Of a stretch of 45,856 nucleotides of DNA, positions 1 through 7,157 are shown piece after piece. Every line of letters starts with the position of its first letter. Positions within the stretch are counted from its first letter, which is position 1. The DNA lies in the NCBI GenBank assembly GCA_021773555.1, contig JAJFKA010000008.1:1-45856 (forward strand), given 5' to 3'. This stretch comes from Gammaproteobacteria bacterium. Its GTDB lineage: Bacteria; Pseudomonadota; Gammaproteobacteria; Pseudomonadales; Azotimanducaceae. A model generated the notes under the pieces. It was not told where the DNA came from and did not search any database. It saw only the letters and a list, made by a program, of their open reading frames with translations. Position numbers and translations under genes: made by a program.

Positions 1-141
1 TAACCACCGATTGGATCGATGAGTACAACCAGGAACGACCTCATGACTCGCTGGAAAAGCTGACACCGATTGAGTACCTGGACAAATATAAATCAGTGGA
101 AAACTCTAATTGGATCTGTAACTAAAACGGGGAGGTTTACA
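1..141 (+). mobile_element. Right end of an IS3-family insertion sequence (partial)
   Basis: The window opens inside the 3' end of an IS3-family transposase gene. After its stop codon the sequence runs on for 16 bases and ends in ...GGTTTACA at about 141. Read from the outside inwards this gives an end starting TGTAAACCTCCCC, which fits the TG...CA termini of IS3 elements. The left end and the rest of the element lie outside the window, so the exact boundary and the target duplication cannot be checked. Confidence 0.5.
3..125 (+). CDS. IS3-family transposase OrfB, C-terminal fragment
   Basis: Reading from base 3, the frame is open to a TAA at 123-125 and encodes about 40 residues. They carry the typical tail of the IS3 OrfB integrase-core (DDE) transposase: a WIDEYNQERPHDSLEKLTP block followed by EYLDKYK. 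In this family the stretch lies just after the catalytic Glu and forms the end of the rve domain. Only the C-terminus is present because the window starts inside the gene. Whether the element is intact cannot be seen. Its position next to many small accessory genes suggests the neighbouring segment is mobile or has been rearranged. Confidence 0.85.
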   Translation, partial: TTDWIDEYNQERPHDSLEKLTPIEYLDKYKSVENSNWICN

Positions 142-255
142 AGTGGACCGAACTTTTCTTGAGGAAGAAACTTGTTCATTTGGACTCTGCAGGATACTAG
201 TGGAACTCGAGAAAATTATCGATCCGCCTCAAGCTAACAAGAAGCTGAGACACAT

Positions 256-471
256 ATGAATAAATCAACAGCTACGCTGCTATTGATGTTCTCGGTTCTA
301 GGATATGTTGCACAAGCAACCGGCTTACCTATCTATTTTACAGATCGCGTAGAATCCACTGAAAAATCAGTGAACTGTGCAGTTATAGTACGAGGAATGG
401 CGTTCTCTTCAAAACTCTCGCATGCGAGCACTTTTCCGGCAGCTAACGCAGACAACGATCAACGACAATAA
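256..471 (+). CDS. Small exported protein, unknown function
   Basis: This 71-residue protein has an N-terminal hydrophobic segment (residues about 7-22, ending near VAQATG) that looks like a Sec signal peptide. The mature part is under 50 residues, polar, and contains one Cys. No family was recognised. The gene ends 9 bases before the start of the large lectin-like gene on the same strand, and the intervening AAGGAT acts as that gene's ribosome-binding site, so the two are probably co-transcribed. The ribosome-binding site of this ORF itself is weak. It could be a truncated remnant of a longer secreted protein. Confidence 0.45.
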   Translation: MNKSTATLLLMFSVLGYVAQATGLPIYFTDRVESTEKSVNCAVIVRGMAFSSKLSHASTFPAANADNDQRQ

Positions 472-480
472 GGATCGCCC

Positions 481-2979
481 ATGAAACGGCTCACATTTTT
501 TATCATCCTCGTCTTTCTCAACGTTAATGCTCAAGAGTCAAACGCAGCAGCTGTCCAGTGGAGCGGCAATGGACATTGGTACGAAGCAGTTCTGGTTGAA
601 TCTGGAATTAGCTGGACGGATGCACGTGATGCAGCAGCAGCTCGTGACGGATACCTCGCATCCATTACTAGCGCAGCAGAGAACAATTTCGTATTCAGCC
701 TGATTGATTACGATGCCTACTGGAATACCGAGTACGATCATGGCCGTGGTCCGTGGCTGGGAGGTACTGACGAAGGCACAGAGTCAATGTGGCGGTGGAT
801 CAATGGCGATTCCTGGACCTATGCCAACTGGTGTTGTAATGAACCGAATAACGCGGTGCCAGGAGGTGAGAACTACCTTCATTATTTTGCATATTTCGCG
901 CCGCGAGGCTTGGTTTGGAATGACAATGACAATTACGGAAATCCGAATCAGGGATTAGCCATTAAAGGATATGTTGTCGAATTCAACGCAGAGCCAATAG
1001 CGACTCGCGATCTGATTGCTCACTATGACTTGGATGGGGACGCACTTGACAGTAGTGGAAATGGACATGATGGGATATTAAACGGAGGTACTGCTGCGCT
1101 CGATAGGTTTGGCAACCCGGGTGGTGCTTTATTATTTAATGGAACCAGCGATTTCATTGATCTCGGTTCTTCAAACACTTTTGCCGGTGACGCGATCACT
1201 GTTACTGCTTGGTTCAATACTACTGGTGCGTTACAGGACCATTCACCAATTCTCAGCAATTATATTGGAGGTGTCCATTACAATGGACACTTTGGTTTGA
1301 AGGTTGCTCCGACCGGGGGACCTATTCCCGATATATTATTGGGTCAAATAGGCACGGGCGCTAGCGTCGGAATCTCGGGAATAAGTGATGTGAGCGTTAC
1401 AGAAAACGTTTGGCATCATGTGGCTTTAGTCTGGGATGGAAACGCAGGGCCAAGTAGTGCAGAGAAAATGCGTCTCTTTCTCGATGGAGTTGACGTGGGA
1501 ATTGTGAATGGCTCAGGAGTCGGTTCTGTAGCGCTACAGACCTCTCGAACCCTTTACATTGGGCATGAGCGGATTCTAGTGCCAAATCTACCAAACCCCA
1601 TACCTCCAGTTCAGTATTTTAAGGGTCTGATCGATGATGTTCGCATTTATAGTAATGTGCTATCGAGCGAGGAAATCGCCGACCTCGCACTGTACAATTC
1701 TCCGCCTGCCATTACAACGAGCGTGGCGGAGCCAATTCAAGGCACGGAACTCATCGAGATCGAGGTACCGTTTGCCGTAACGGATGAGAACGACGACCTT
1801 GTAAGCGTAGTGGCTTTCGGTCTACCGGCTGGCGCGACGTTCAATGACACAGGCAATGGTTGGTACGTGCTGCACTGGACACCCACCAACAAACAAGGAC
1901 CTGAGTCGCATGCCGAAGGCGAGATCCTTGGCCATGCGTTTAACATCATCGCGAGCGATGCGGAAGGCAACACAACAGCGAAGCTTGTTGAACTGGAAAT
2001 CAGGAACGCACCTGTCATATTTGCGGGTTTTAGCTCTGCAGGCGAAGCGTTACTGGGTGATTGGGAGATACGACCACCAACCGGAGGCTGCACCGAAGGG
2101 ACTTCGGGGCCCGGCACCAATCACTGGTGTAACAGTCTGGTGGGTATCACTAATTTAGATGGTGAAAAAGTACTTCGAGTTTCGGCTGAGTTTGTCGAAA
2201 CTGAACAGAAGATGAATGCCGGTGAAGCCACCTGGAAACTTAAACCGGAGACAAAATTCGATATTGTCGCTGCTGCACGTATCAAGCTGACTGATATCGC
2301 TACCAAAAACGAAGGTGAGAGTGTCGATGAAAGCGAATTATTCGATGACCTAAATGTCAGAGCTTTTTTCACGTACAGGACACTCGATCCAGGAGCGAGT
2401 GACTGTTTTCATATGGAGCATGACTTTGAGATATTGGGCCAGAAGGCTGCGGGGCCGATCGAAAAATTGTTCAATACATCATTCCAGGCGCCGCTTCTGT
2501 CGGCTGTGACACATGTGAATGCGAACCAGGTAGGAACATCATGCCTCCAGGATCAAGAACCGTTAGAACGGGCGCTCCCACCTGTACCGTTTGCAGGATA
2601 CTCTGAGCAATATGTAACGTTGGTGGTAATGATCAAGAACCTCGACAAGAACGGATTATTCACCGAGTATGAGTCGAACTACTGGATTGTGACCGACGAT
2701 GAGAACCCGCAGCCGTTAGGGACGACGCAGACGCTTCACTCTGATGTGATTCAAGATCTTCAGCTGATGGTTCAATCTTGGTGGCAAAACAAGAAAGAAG
2801 AGAAAGGCAAGAAAGACAAGAAAGACAAGAAAGACAAGAAAGACAAGAACAAAAAGAATCCGTGTCCGCCCGGCGCCAAGTCTTGTCAAAAGTCAATCAA
2901 TGTCGATTGGGTCTTGTGGACCCACGACGATCTCACGCCGGTAGAAGCGTTCCGAATCGGTCAATCTAAGGACGAGTAG
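481..2979 (+). CDS. Secreted C-type lectin / LamG (concanavalin-like) multidomain protein
   Basis: The 832-residue product begins with a signal peptide (hydrophobic residues 5-16, cleavage near residue 22). Residues about 30-170 form a C-type lectin-like domain, with WLGGTDE, an EPNN motif of the mannose-type EPN kind, and a WND motif near the end. Residues about 178-405 form a LamG/concanavalin-like jelly roll (YDLDGDALDSSGNGHDG, then WHHVALVWDG, and LYIGHE). Residues about 408-510 look like an Ig/cadherin-like beta domain. The remaining 300 residues were not recognised and contain a lysine/aspartate tandem repeat. The likely role is binding glycans or matrix outside the cell. No sorting or PEP-CTERM tail is visible. 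AAGGAT six bases upstream supports this start. Confidence 0.8.
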   Translation: MKRLTFFIILVFLNVNAQESNAAAVQWSGNGHWYEAVLVESGISWTDARDAAAARDGYLASITSAAENNFVFSLIDYDAYWNTEYDHGRGPWLGGTDEGTESMWRWINGDSWTYANWCCNEPNNAVPGGENYLHYFAYFAPRGLVWNDNDNYGNPNQGLAIKGYVVEFNAEPIATRDLIAHYDLDGDALDSSGNGHDGILNGGTAALDRFGNPGGALLFNGTSDFIDLGSSNTFAGDAITVTAWFNTTGALQDHSPILSNYIGGVHYNGHFGLKVAPTGGPIPDILLGQIGTGASVGISGISDVSVTENVWHHVALVWDGNAGPSSAEKMRLFLDGVDVGIVNGSGVGSVALQTSRTLYIGHERILVPNLPNPIPPVQYFKGLIDDVRIYSNVLSSEEIADLALYNSPPAITTSVAEPIQGTELIEIEVPFAVTDENDDLVSVVAFGLPAGATFNDTGNGWYVLHWTPTNKQGPESHAEGEILGHAFNIIASDAEGNTTAKLVELEIRNAPVIFAGFSSAGEALLGDWEIRPPTGGCTEGTSGPGTNHWCNSLVGITNLDGEKVLRVSAEFVETEQKMNAGEATWKLKPETKFDIVAAARIKLTDIATKNEGESVDESELFDDLNVRAFFTYRTLDPGASDCFHMEHDFEILGQKAAGPIEKLFNTSFQAPLLSAVTHVNANQVGTSCLQDQEPLERALPPVPFAGYSEQYVTLVVMIKNLDKNGLFTEYESNYWIVTDDENPQPLGTTQTLHSDVIQDLQLMVQSWWQNKKEEKGKKDKKDKKDKKDKNKKNPCPPGAKSCQKSINVDWVLWTHDDLTPVEAFRIGQSKDE
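2812..2847 (+). repeat. In-frame 9-bp tandem repeat (AAAGACAAG x4)
   Basis: Four perfect tandem copies of AAAGACAAG lie inside the lectin-like gene and encode Lys-Asp-Lys units at residues 778-789. Similar Lys-rich codons flank them on both sides. Because the unit is a multiple of three, slippage would change the length of the linker without breaking the frame. Confidence 0.85.
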
Positions 2980-3031
2980 ACTTGTAGATGAGATACAGCA
3001 AGCCAGCTTAGAGACAACGTAACGTGGCGGC

Positions 3032-3190
3032 ATGCGTGCTATGCGCGAGGTTTCACTTGTTAGAAACGAATGCCTACTGTCAGTCCGTTGGAACAGTCTG
3101 GCGCACATGATGTATACCTCTCCGTACCCAGGAAGTCCCGAAATTAGGGAGTGGCCAGAGTCAGAAATCGAAATCGATCGAAAACAGTGA
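3032..3190 (+). CDS. Possible 52-residue ORF just upstream of the ART-like gene
   Basis: An ATG-started frame of 52 codons ends 19 bases before the ADP-ribosyltransferase-like gene. The product is basic at the start (MRAMREVSLVRNE) and acidic near its end (REWPESEIEID). No family was recognised and no convincing ribosome-binding site precedes it; a second ATG lies three codons in. Its placement resembles a small partner gene ahead of a toxin, but the evidence is only positional and the ORF may be chance. Confidence 0.2.
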   Translation: MRAMREVSLVRNECLLSVRWNSLAHMMYTSPYPGSPEIREWPESEIEIDRKQ

Positions 3191-3209
3191 TGGAACGTCT
3201 GAGCTAGAT

Positions 3210-3902
3210 ATGAATGATGTAATTAGCGAAAAGGCAGAGAAACTGCTGAGGGATGAAATGTGTCTTTGTCTAGAAGATTTAGGGAACCATTTAGAATCGA
3301 CTGTGCCAAGCAAGTTGGATTTTTTTCGCGATTTTTTTGAGTTTCTGGTCGAGTTGAATCCACCGAATACGGCTGTCGAATTAGGATCGTCTGAATATTT
3401 TGAAAACGATGAATATCTGAATACAGAAATAATGCAGTTCTCTGAACGTTTCGGTATTGCAAGTGGCACCGACGAATATTTCATAGTGGATAGCCTCCGC
3501 CACGCATTTATATCATTCAAGCAGGGGGGGCTTCTTTCTCTATATAAACACAGAGAAGCAGAAAACTGGTATCCGAAAGTTGTTATCCGTCAGAGGCTTG
3601 GTGTAAATGACCTAAAGGGTGAAATAGAAATTTACAGGGGTACAAGCAAGTACGAGTACGATTCAGGAATCATTTCTCAATCTTGGACACTAAAAAAAGA
3701 AATTGCTCATGATTTCGCGTTTAAACACTATCAAAATCATGGTAGCTATTTGAATTCGGAGAGAGTTGTCTTAAAGACAAAAATAAATGTATGCCATATC
3801 TACTATTACAATGAGTTTGACAACGAGCAGGAAGTGATCATTGATGAAAGAGAAATCCTAGTTGTCCCACCTACTATTACTTGTCAGCGTCTTCTGAATT
3901 AG
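3210..3902 (+). CDS. ADP-ribosyltransferase-like protein (R-S-ExE signature)
   Basis: The protein has 230 residues, with no signal peptide and no membrane segment, so it probably acts in the cytoplasm. The C-terminal half carries the three hallmarks of the arginine-type ADP-ribosyltransferase fold, in order: Arg143 in IYRG, Ser158 in QSWT, and Glu206/Glu208 in NEQEVII. The spacing is normal for this fold, and the helix after SWT (KKEIAHDFAF) also fits. ARTs of this class move ADP-ribose from NAD to a protein or nucleic-acid target and serve as toxins, phage modifiers or effectors. The N-terminal 120 residues, rich in acidic and Leu residues, matched nothing I know. The gene is visibly AT-richer than the core genes, which suggests transfer. 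The ribosome-binding site is weak. No NAD-glycohydrolase or macrodomain partner is adjacent. Family assignment is by motif only. Confidence 0.55.
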   Translation: MNDVISEKAEKLLRDEMCLCLEDLGNHLESTVPSKLDFFRDFFEFLVELNPPNTAVELGSSEYFENDEYLNTEIMQFSERFGIASGTDEYFIVDSLRHAFISFKQGGLLSLYKHREAENWYPKVVIRQRLGVNDLKGEIEIYRGTSKYEYDSGIISQSWTLKKEIAHDFAFKHYQNHGSYLNSERVVLKTKINVCHIYYYNEFDNEQEVIIDEREILVVPPTITCQRLLN

Positions 3903-4005
3903 TTGAGATAACCTATCGTTCCTATTTGTAATTGATAACGGGAAAGTGGATATCGACGAGTTATGCGTGATACATGCACTAAGATGGCTTCATGTTTTAC
4001 GCGTT

Positions 4006-4329
4006 CTAGTTCGGAAGGCTGCAGAAAGCAATGGTTTTTTCACCACTGTAAGGTGAGTAAATTTTTAGTTTCCATCCCTTGTCGAACTTCGCCCCAATCC
4101 CTACCATCATTTTTGATACTCCCACACAGATCGACCGTGCTTCCGACCCGCTGGTGTCGATTATTACCTCGACAGTTTGATTCCACCCGGAAACTTCACA
4201 CTCAGAACTTAGTAATCCTGTTCCCTCAAGTGCGGCACAAAGTCGAAAGGCGTTGTCTACGGTATCGTTGGCAAACGTCACCGAACCGATCGAAACTCCT
4301 AATGCTAATACGAAGGATTTTTGAATCAT
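4006..4329 (-). CDS. Small exported cysteine-containing protein, unknown function
   Basis: The 107-residue product starts with a typical signal peptide (MIQKSFVLALGVSIGSVTFA, cleavage before NDT). The mature protein of about 87 residues has four Cys (in RLCAAL, SECEV, SICVG and FCSLP), likely forming disulfides in the periplasm. A purine-rich AGGGAAAGCAGG stretch lies before the ATG. The family was not recognised. It is followed downstream by the ART-like gene in the opposite orientation (tail to tail), and lies in the same direction as the next exported gene at 4382-4903. Confidence 0.6.
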   Translation of the reverse strand: MIQKSFVLALGVSIGSVTFANDTVDNAFRLCAALEGTGLLSSECEVSGWNQTVEVIIDTSGSEARSICVGVSKMMVGIGAKFDKGWKLKIYSPYSGEKTIAFCSLPN

Positions 4330-4381
4330 GGCCTGCTTTCCCTATCAATGAAATTTGGTCATCAGTTCGTTGTCGGACGAG

Positions 4382-4903
4382 TTATTCACAATTGCTAGCC
4401 ACCATCGATACGACCTTATCCAGTATGGAACCTGCAAAGGCATGCTTAGTCCAAAGTATTTTATTTCCGTTGTAGTGATAGGTAATGAGTTCGGCTGATT
4501 TACCGGCGTCGATTGCAAGCAAGGTCAGTGCAGTCTTACTATTCTCGATGAGAACAACTCCTCCGAGATCCTGCGAACTGGAGGTTTTGCCCCGCGCGTC
4601 GATGAACAATACATCGTAAGTCCCGTTGTCTTCGGCTATTGCGATCTTGCCTCCCGTAATACCTCCTTTTACCCATTTGGTATCGTCGAGATAGAAACTG
4701 TAACCGCTTGGAAATTCACAAGTGGTCAAAGTCTTTGCTTGCACAGCGGACGTTGGTAGGATAACGGGTGCGAGCATCAGAATAATTCGGATAAGGTGGT
4801 TAGTGATGACTGTAGCCCCGTAGCATCCAGTTAGGCGGCGCAGTAGAGTAGCTGCGTTAGAGGACTGAAGCCCGATAGCGCGTATTGACGACTCAAATTG
4901 CAT
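4382..4903 (-). CDS. Exported protein of unknown function
   Basis: The chosen ATG at 4903 is preceded by GGAGG with an 8-base spacer, which is better placed than the in-frame ATG at 4918. The 173-residue product has an unusually long n-region of about 35 residues, then a hydrophobic stretch (IRIILMLAPVILPTSAVQA) that looks like a signal peptide cleaved before KTL. The mature part is about 115 residues, with two Cys (TTCEF near its start, SNCE at its end) that could pair. The family was not recognised. The long leader may mean that the true start is further in, or that an upstream segment was fused on. It overlaps by 11 bases the end of a small hydrophobic ORF. Confidence 0.55.
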   Translation of the reverse strand: MQFESSIRAIGLQSSNAATLLRRLTGCYGATVITNHLIRIILMLAPVILPTSAVQAKTLTTCEFPSGYSFYLDDTKWVKGGITGGKIAIAEDNGTYDVLFIDARGKTSSSQDLGGVVLIENSKTALTLLAIDAGKSAELITYHYNGNKILWTKHAFAGSILDKVVSMVASNCE

Positions 4904-5036
4904 TGTTATGCCCTCCACCCGCTCTAGCGCTGGCTAGCCCAATTGCCACATAGTAAATAGGTTTCTCTGCGAATATATTGAAAAGCAGAACGAACGAATA
5001 ACCAACCAAGATACCGATAGCCATTTGCCAAATCAT
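4893..5036 (-). CDS. Possible 47-residue membrane peptide
   Basis: This ATG-started frame gives MIWQMAIGILVGYSFVLLF and a second weakly hydrophobic part (IYYVAIGLASA), so one or two membrane segments. Its end overlaps the start of the next gene by 11 bases, an arrangement compatible with translational coupling. No clear ribosome-binding site is seen and no family was recognised. Confidence 0.35.
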   Translation of the reverse strand: MIWQMAIGILVGYSFVLLFNIFAEKPIYYVAIGLASARAGGGHNNAI

Positions 5037-5042
5037 AGCGGT

Positions 5043-5182
5043 CTACTTTATTTCAATAGCAGCGATGTAGCATGTTACGCCTCCTCTTAGCGCAAATACC
5101 ACTAAACAGAGATATCCCAGCGCCCACTGAACCAGGACATTTTTACGTTAACTAGCGAAAGTCTTACAATAAATTGGGACAT
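5043..5182 (-). pseudogene. Possible frameshifted small membrane-protein gene
   Basis: From the ATG at 5182 the frame reads MSQFIVRLSLVNVK and then soon stops. If one A is added or removed in the A-tract at 5141-5145 (read as AAAAA), the frame continues as NVLVQWALGYLCLVVFALRG..., a clear membrane segment, to a TAG at 5043. The joined product would be about 46 residues, close in size and kind to the next ORF downstream. This is an inference from the look of the translated sequence. Confidence 0.3.
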
Positions 5183-5281
5183 TGCCAAGAATCGCGAGCG
5201 CGACCACCTTTATGCGAGTACTGTTAAAGATAACATTCTCAGCCGCGTCCCAGGGGCGGTGGATTGCGAATTAGCCTGAGC

Positions 5282-5450
5282 CTATCTACCTGATTTGACG
5301 CTGACATCAAAGAGCGAAGGCGCCGGTGCTTTGATCTTTGGGAAATTATCTTTGAGACTTTGACCAATTTCGATGAGTTTGTCATTGGTATCCAGTGTGT
5401 TTTAGATAGTCGGCGAGTGACACACTATCAATTTCTCGCGGGCACGCCGG
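5282..5450 (-). pseudogene. Coding remnant downstream of the 95-residue exported protein
   Basis: Directly after the TGA of the exported gene at 5451-5738, the same frame stays open for 22 codons (PACPREIDSVSLADYLK...). After a shift of one base near 5400 it continues as TLDTNDKLIEIGQSLKDNF and further to a TAG at 5282. The joined text looks like real protein with a good amphipathic helix. It may be the tail of a longer original gene, broken by a stop and a frameshift, or the remnant of a separate gene. The family was not recognised. Confidence 0.3.
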
Positions 5451-5738
5451 TCATTTGCAAACGTTTTGCCATATCCCATTTACCTGCTTGTATTCACACT
5501 TCCGCGTACCAATAGGGGGCAGGCCAATTGAAGGCAATGGCTTGAGGCGCGTCGATGGTAAAGATCGAAGGGGATCAACTCCTACAGACGGTAGGTCGAG
5601 CGAGCTTTCACAGATTTGGCGGACTTGGCAATTCATTCCATAGTCATCGCAGACTTGTGCTTTTCGACACTTTGCAAACACCGCGTTGCTGGATGTTATG
5701 ACAATAATCAGTGCAGTCACGGCGATTGTCAATTTCAT
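5451..5738 (-). CDS. Small exported Cys-rich, Pro/Leu-rich protein
   Basis: The 95-residue product has a signal peptide (MKLTIAVTALIIVITSSNAVFA). The mature protein starts with a Cys cluster (KCRKAQVCDDYGMNCQVRQIC), has a central Pro/Leu-rich repeat-like part (LPSVGVDPLRSLPSTRLKPL), and ends with KCEYKQVNGIWQNVCK. It has six Cys, probably forming disulfides in the periplasm. A perfect AGGAGG lies 8 bases before the ATG, so translation is likely strong. The function is not known. The frame stays open after the stop codon, see the remnant downstream. Confidence 0.65.
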   Translation of the reverse strand: MKLTIAVTALIIVITSSNAVFAKCRKAQVCDDYGMNCQVRQICESSLDLPSVGVDPLRSLPSTRLKPLPSIGLPPIGTRKCEYKQVNGIWQNVCK

Positions 5739-5898
5739 TTTCCTGTCCTCCTGGGAGCTACAACTATATGGTTTGCTGAACGAGGCGGAGACGACTTACG
5801 TCGCTAGACTTCTGACCGTGACTCGCTTCAGTATTGAGATTACGCCTATGTTCGCTCGAATTCACCTTTGTTAGTTTCGATACAACCAGAGGAAGAGC

Positions 5899-6129
5899 AT
5901 GAACGACTGGACACCAGAGCGCCGACAGAGGCAATCAGAAGTGATCAGGGGATGGAAACCGTGGAAGAAGTCCACGGGTCGACCCGACGAATGGATGCCG
6001 TCCGTCAACCGTTGCGAGTACGCTAATCGCTGGATATTGATACTTGAGAAATACGCGCTAAATGTACTACCAACCGAACTTAACCCACTGAAGCACGCAT
6101 GTTTCGGCGCGGCGACTCGATTTCCGTAA
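5899..6129 (+). pseudogene. Probably degraded small conserved ORF (TPERR...STG type)
   Basis: The first 30 residues (MNDWTPERRQRQSEVIRGW, then KPWKKSTG) match my memory of a widespread family of short bacterial proteins that start W-TPERR-Q---I--W-PW--STGP and go on with GKA-S-NA-KGG. Here the resemblance stops after STG and the rest has no such continuation, so a frameshift or recombination is likely near 5978. GAGGAAGAGC upstream of the ATG is a good ribosome-binding site. The function of the family is unknown to me. Confidence 0.4.
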
Positions 6130-6196
6130 GAATCTTTCCTCTGTCATCAATCTTCGTATTTGATAACCTATAGTCAGTTCATTATCGGGGCTGAAC

Positions 6197-6577
6197 ATGC
6201 GTGTAGTTTACCTACTTATACCTATTGCTATTCTCGTTTTAGGATGCGCTTCTGATCCAAATAAAATCTACAACAACACGCTTGGGGGGGGACAAAAGCT
6301 AGATGACGCGCTTTATCAGATTCAAGCCGGTGACCCAAAGGAAAAAGTTCTGCGCGTAGCCGGTAGACCAGCTGACCGTCAGTTGGATGGCCGTCAAGAG
6401 GCATGGCAATATTGCCAAACGAATTTTTGGGCTTCTACTCATACCTATGCCGTGATCTGGTTCACTGATGAAGTGGTAACTGGTATTCAGACAAGAAGAA
6501 GTGATGGTTGCGGAAACTACAGGACAGTCGATTGGGAAAGTGCCCCAGATGCCACCATTGAAGTAAGGCACAGATGA
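6197..6577 (+). CDS. BamE/SmpA-like lipoprotein
   Basis: The 126-residue product begins with a lipoprotein signal (MRVVYLLIPIAILVLGCAS). The lipobox LVLGC gives a lipidated Cys at residue 17 and, with Ser-Asp after it, perhaps inner-membrane retention. Residues about 40-110 resemble the SmpA/OmlA/BamE fold: QIQAGDPKEKVLRVAGRPAD, then EAWQYC and a beta sheet (YAVIWFTDEVVTGIQ). True BamE belongs to the outer-membrane beta-barrel assembly complex. Stand-alone copies in accessory regions have no proven role. No other Bam gene is near, so this is not called bamE. Confidence 0.65.
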   Translation: MRVVYLLIPIAILVLGCASDPNKIYNNTLGGGQKLDDALYQIQAGDPKEKVLRVAGRPADRQLDGRQEAWQYCQTNFWASTHTYAVIWFTDEVVTGIQTRRSDGCGNYRTVDWESAPDATIEVRHR

Positions 6578-7157
6578 CCTAAATCGTTTACCTAACCCGG
6601 AATCTCCTTGTAAACCGCGGTTCACTTTCAAAATACCTACCCTTACTGCGAGAACCAAAAGTTGGACGGATGTTAGAAGATACCAAGTGAAAGATGTAAC
6701 AGAAGAAATCGATAGAATACCGTCAACGCTGTCGGATTGGCCGCTAGTCGTGGATTTCGCCAGTCAGGCTATGTTCCTCAGCCCCCGAAGCCGCCTACTG
6801 ATAGGCTCGTCGAAACCAATAAGCCAACGAAGGGCAAGCCGATTTGGGACTAAGGTAGATGGATAGACCTCGGAACTCGAGAAAGTTGGGCATGACGTTT
6901 CCCGCCTTTGTGCCCCTTGAATTGGGGCCTTGGTCTACAAAAATCTAAGCCGTATGATCACAGATTACCCAACCATCATCTGCCGATCTCTATCTCGCGA
7001 CACCCGCCGTCCCAGAGACATAAAGTGGTGTGACTGCCAGGAGAGACTGGTGACGTTAAACGTAATGAATATCCGGTTCATCCGGTACCCTCCCATACTT
7101 GTCAAACGCCGTATAGGAGCGTACTAATGATTTAACCCTTTCCTTGGAGATTGAGTT
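6578..7157. other. 580-base stretch without an intact gene
   Basis: No complete gene with a good start was found here. A plus-strand frame without ATG is open from about 6566 to 6866 and looks coding in part. From GTG 6687 it reads VKDVTEEIDRIPSTLSDWPL, and after a shift of one base it reads SGYVPQPPKPPTDRLVETNK and ends at a TAA at 6853. This suggests a decayed gene. The second half of the stretch (6900-7150) shows nothing convincing apart from the ribosome-binding site (TTGGAG) of the following gene. Confidence 0.4.
6687..6853 (+). pseudogene. Frameshifted coding remnant, unknown family
   Basis: Two frames that both read like protein join near 6770: one beginning at GTG 6687 and ending about DFASQ, and a second, Pro/Lys-rich, running to the TAA at 6851-6853 (...KPTKGKPIWD). 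No family was recognised. The call rests only on the protein-like composition of the two halves. Confidence 0.25.

Noticed and set aside
2660-2896. Minus-strand ORF with a Ser-Cys-Leu repeat
   Set aside because: It is the reverse reading of the AAAGACAAG repeat in the lectin-like gene.
3963-4475. 170-codon plus-strand ORF opposite the two minus-strand exported genes
   Set aside because: It is a shadow; the minus strand has two signal peptides with good ribosome-binding sites in that region.
6930-7127. 65-codon plus-strand ORF
   Set aside because: No recognisable features, Arg-rich random composition, and no ribosome-binding site.
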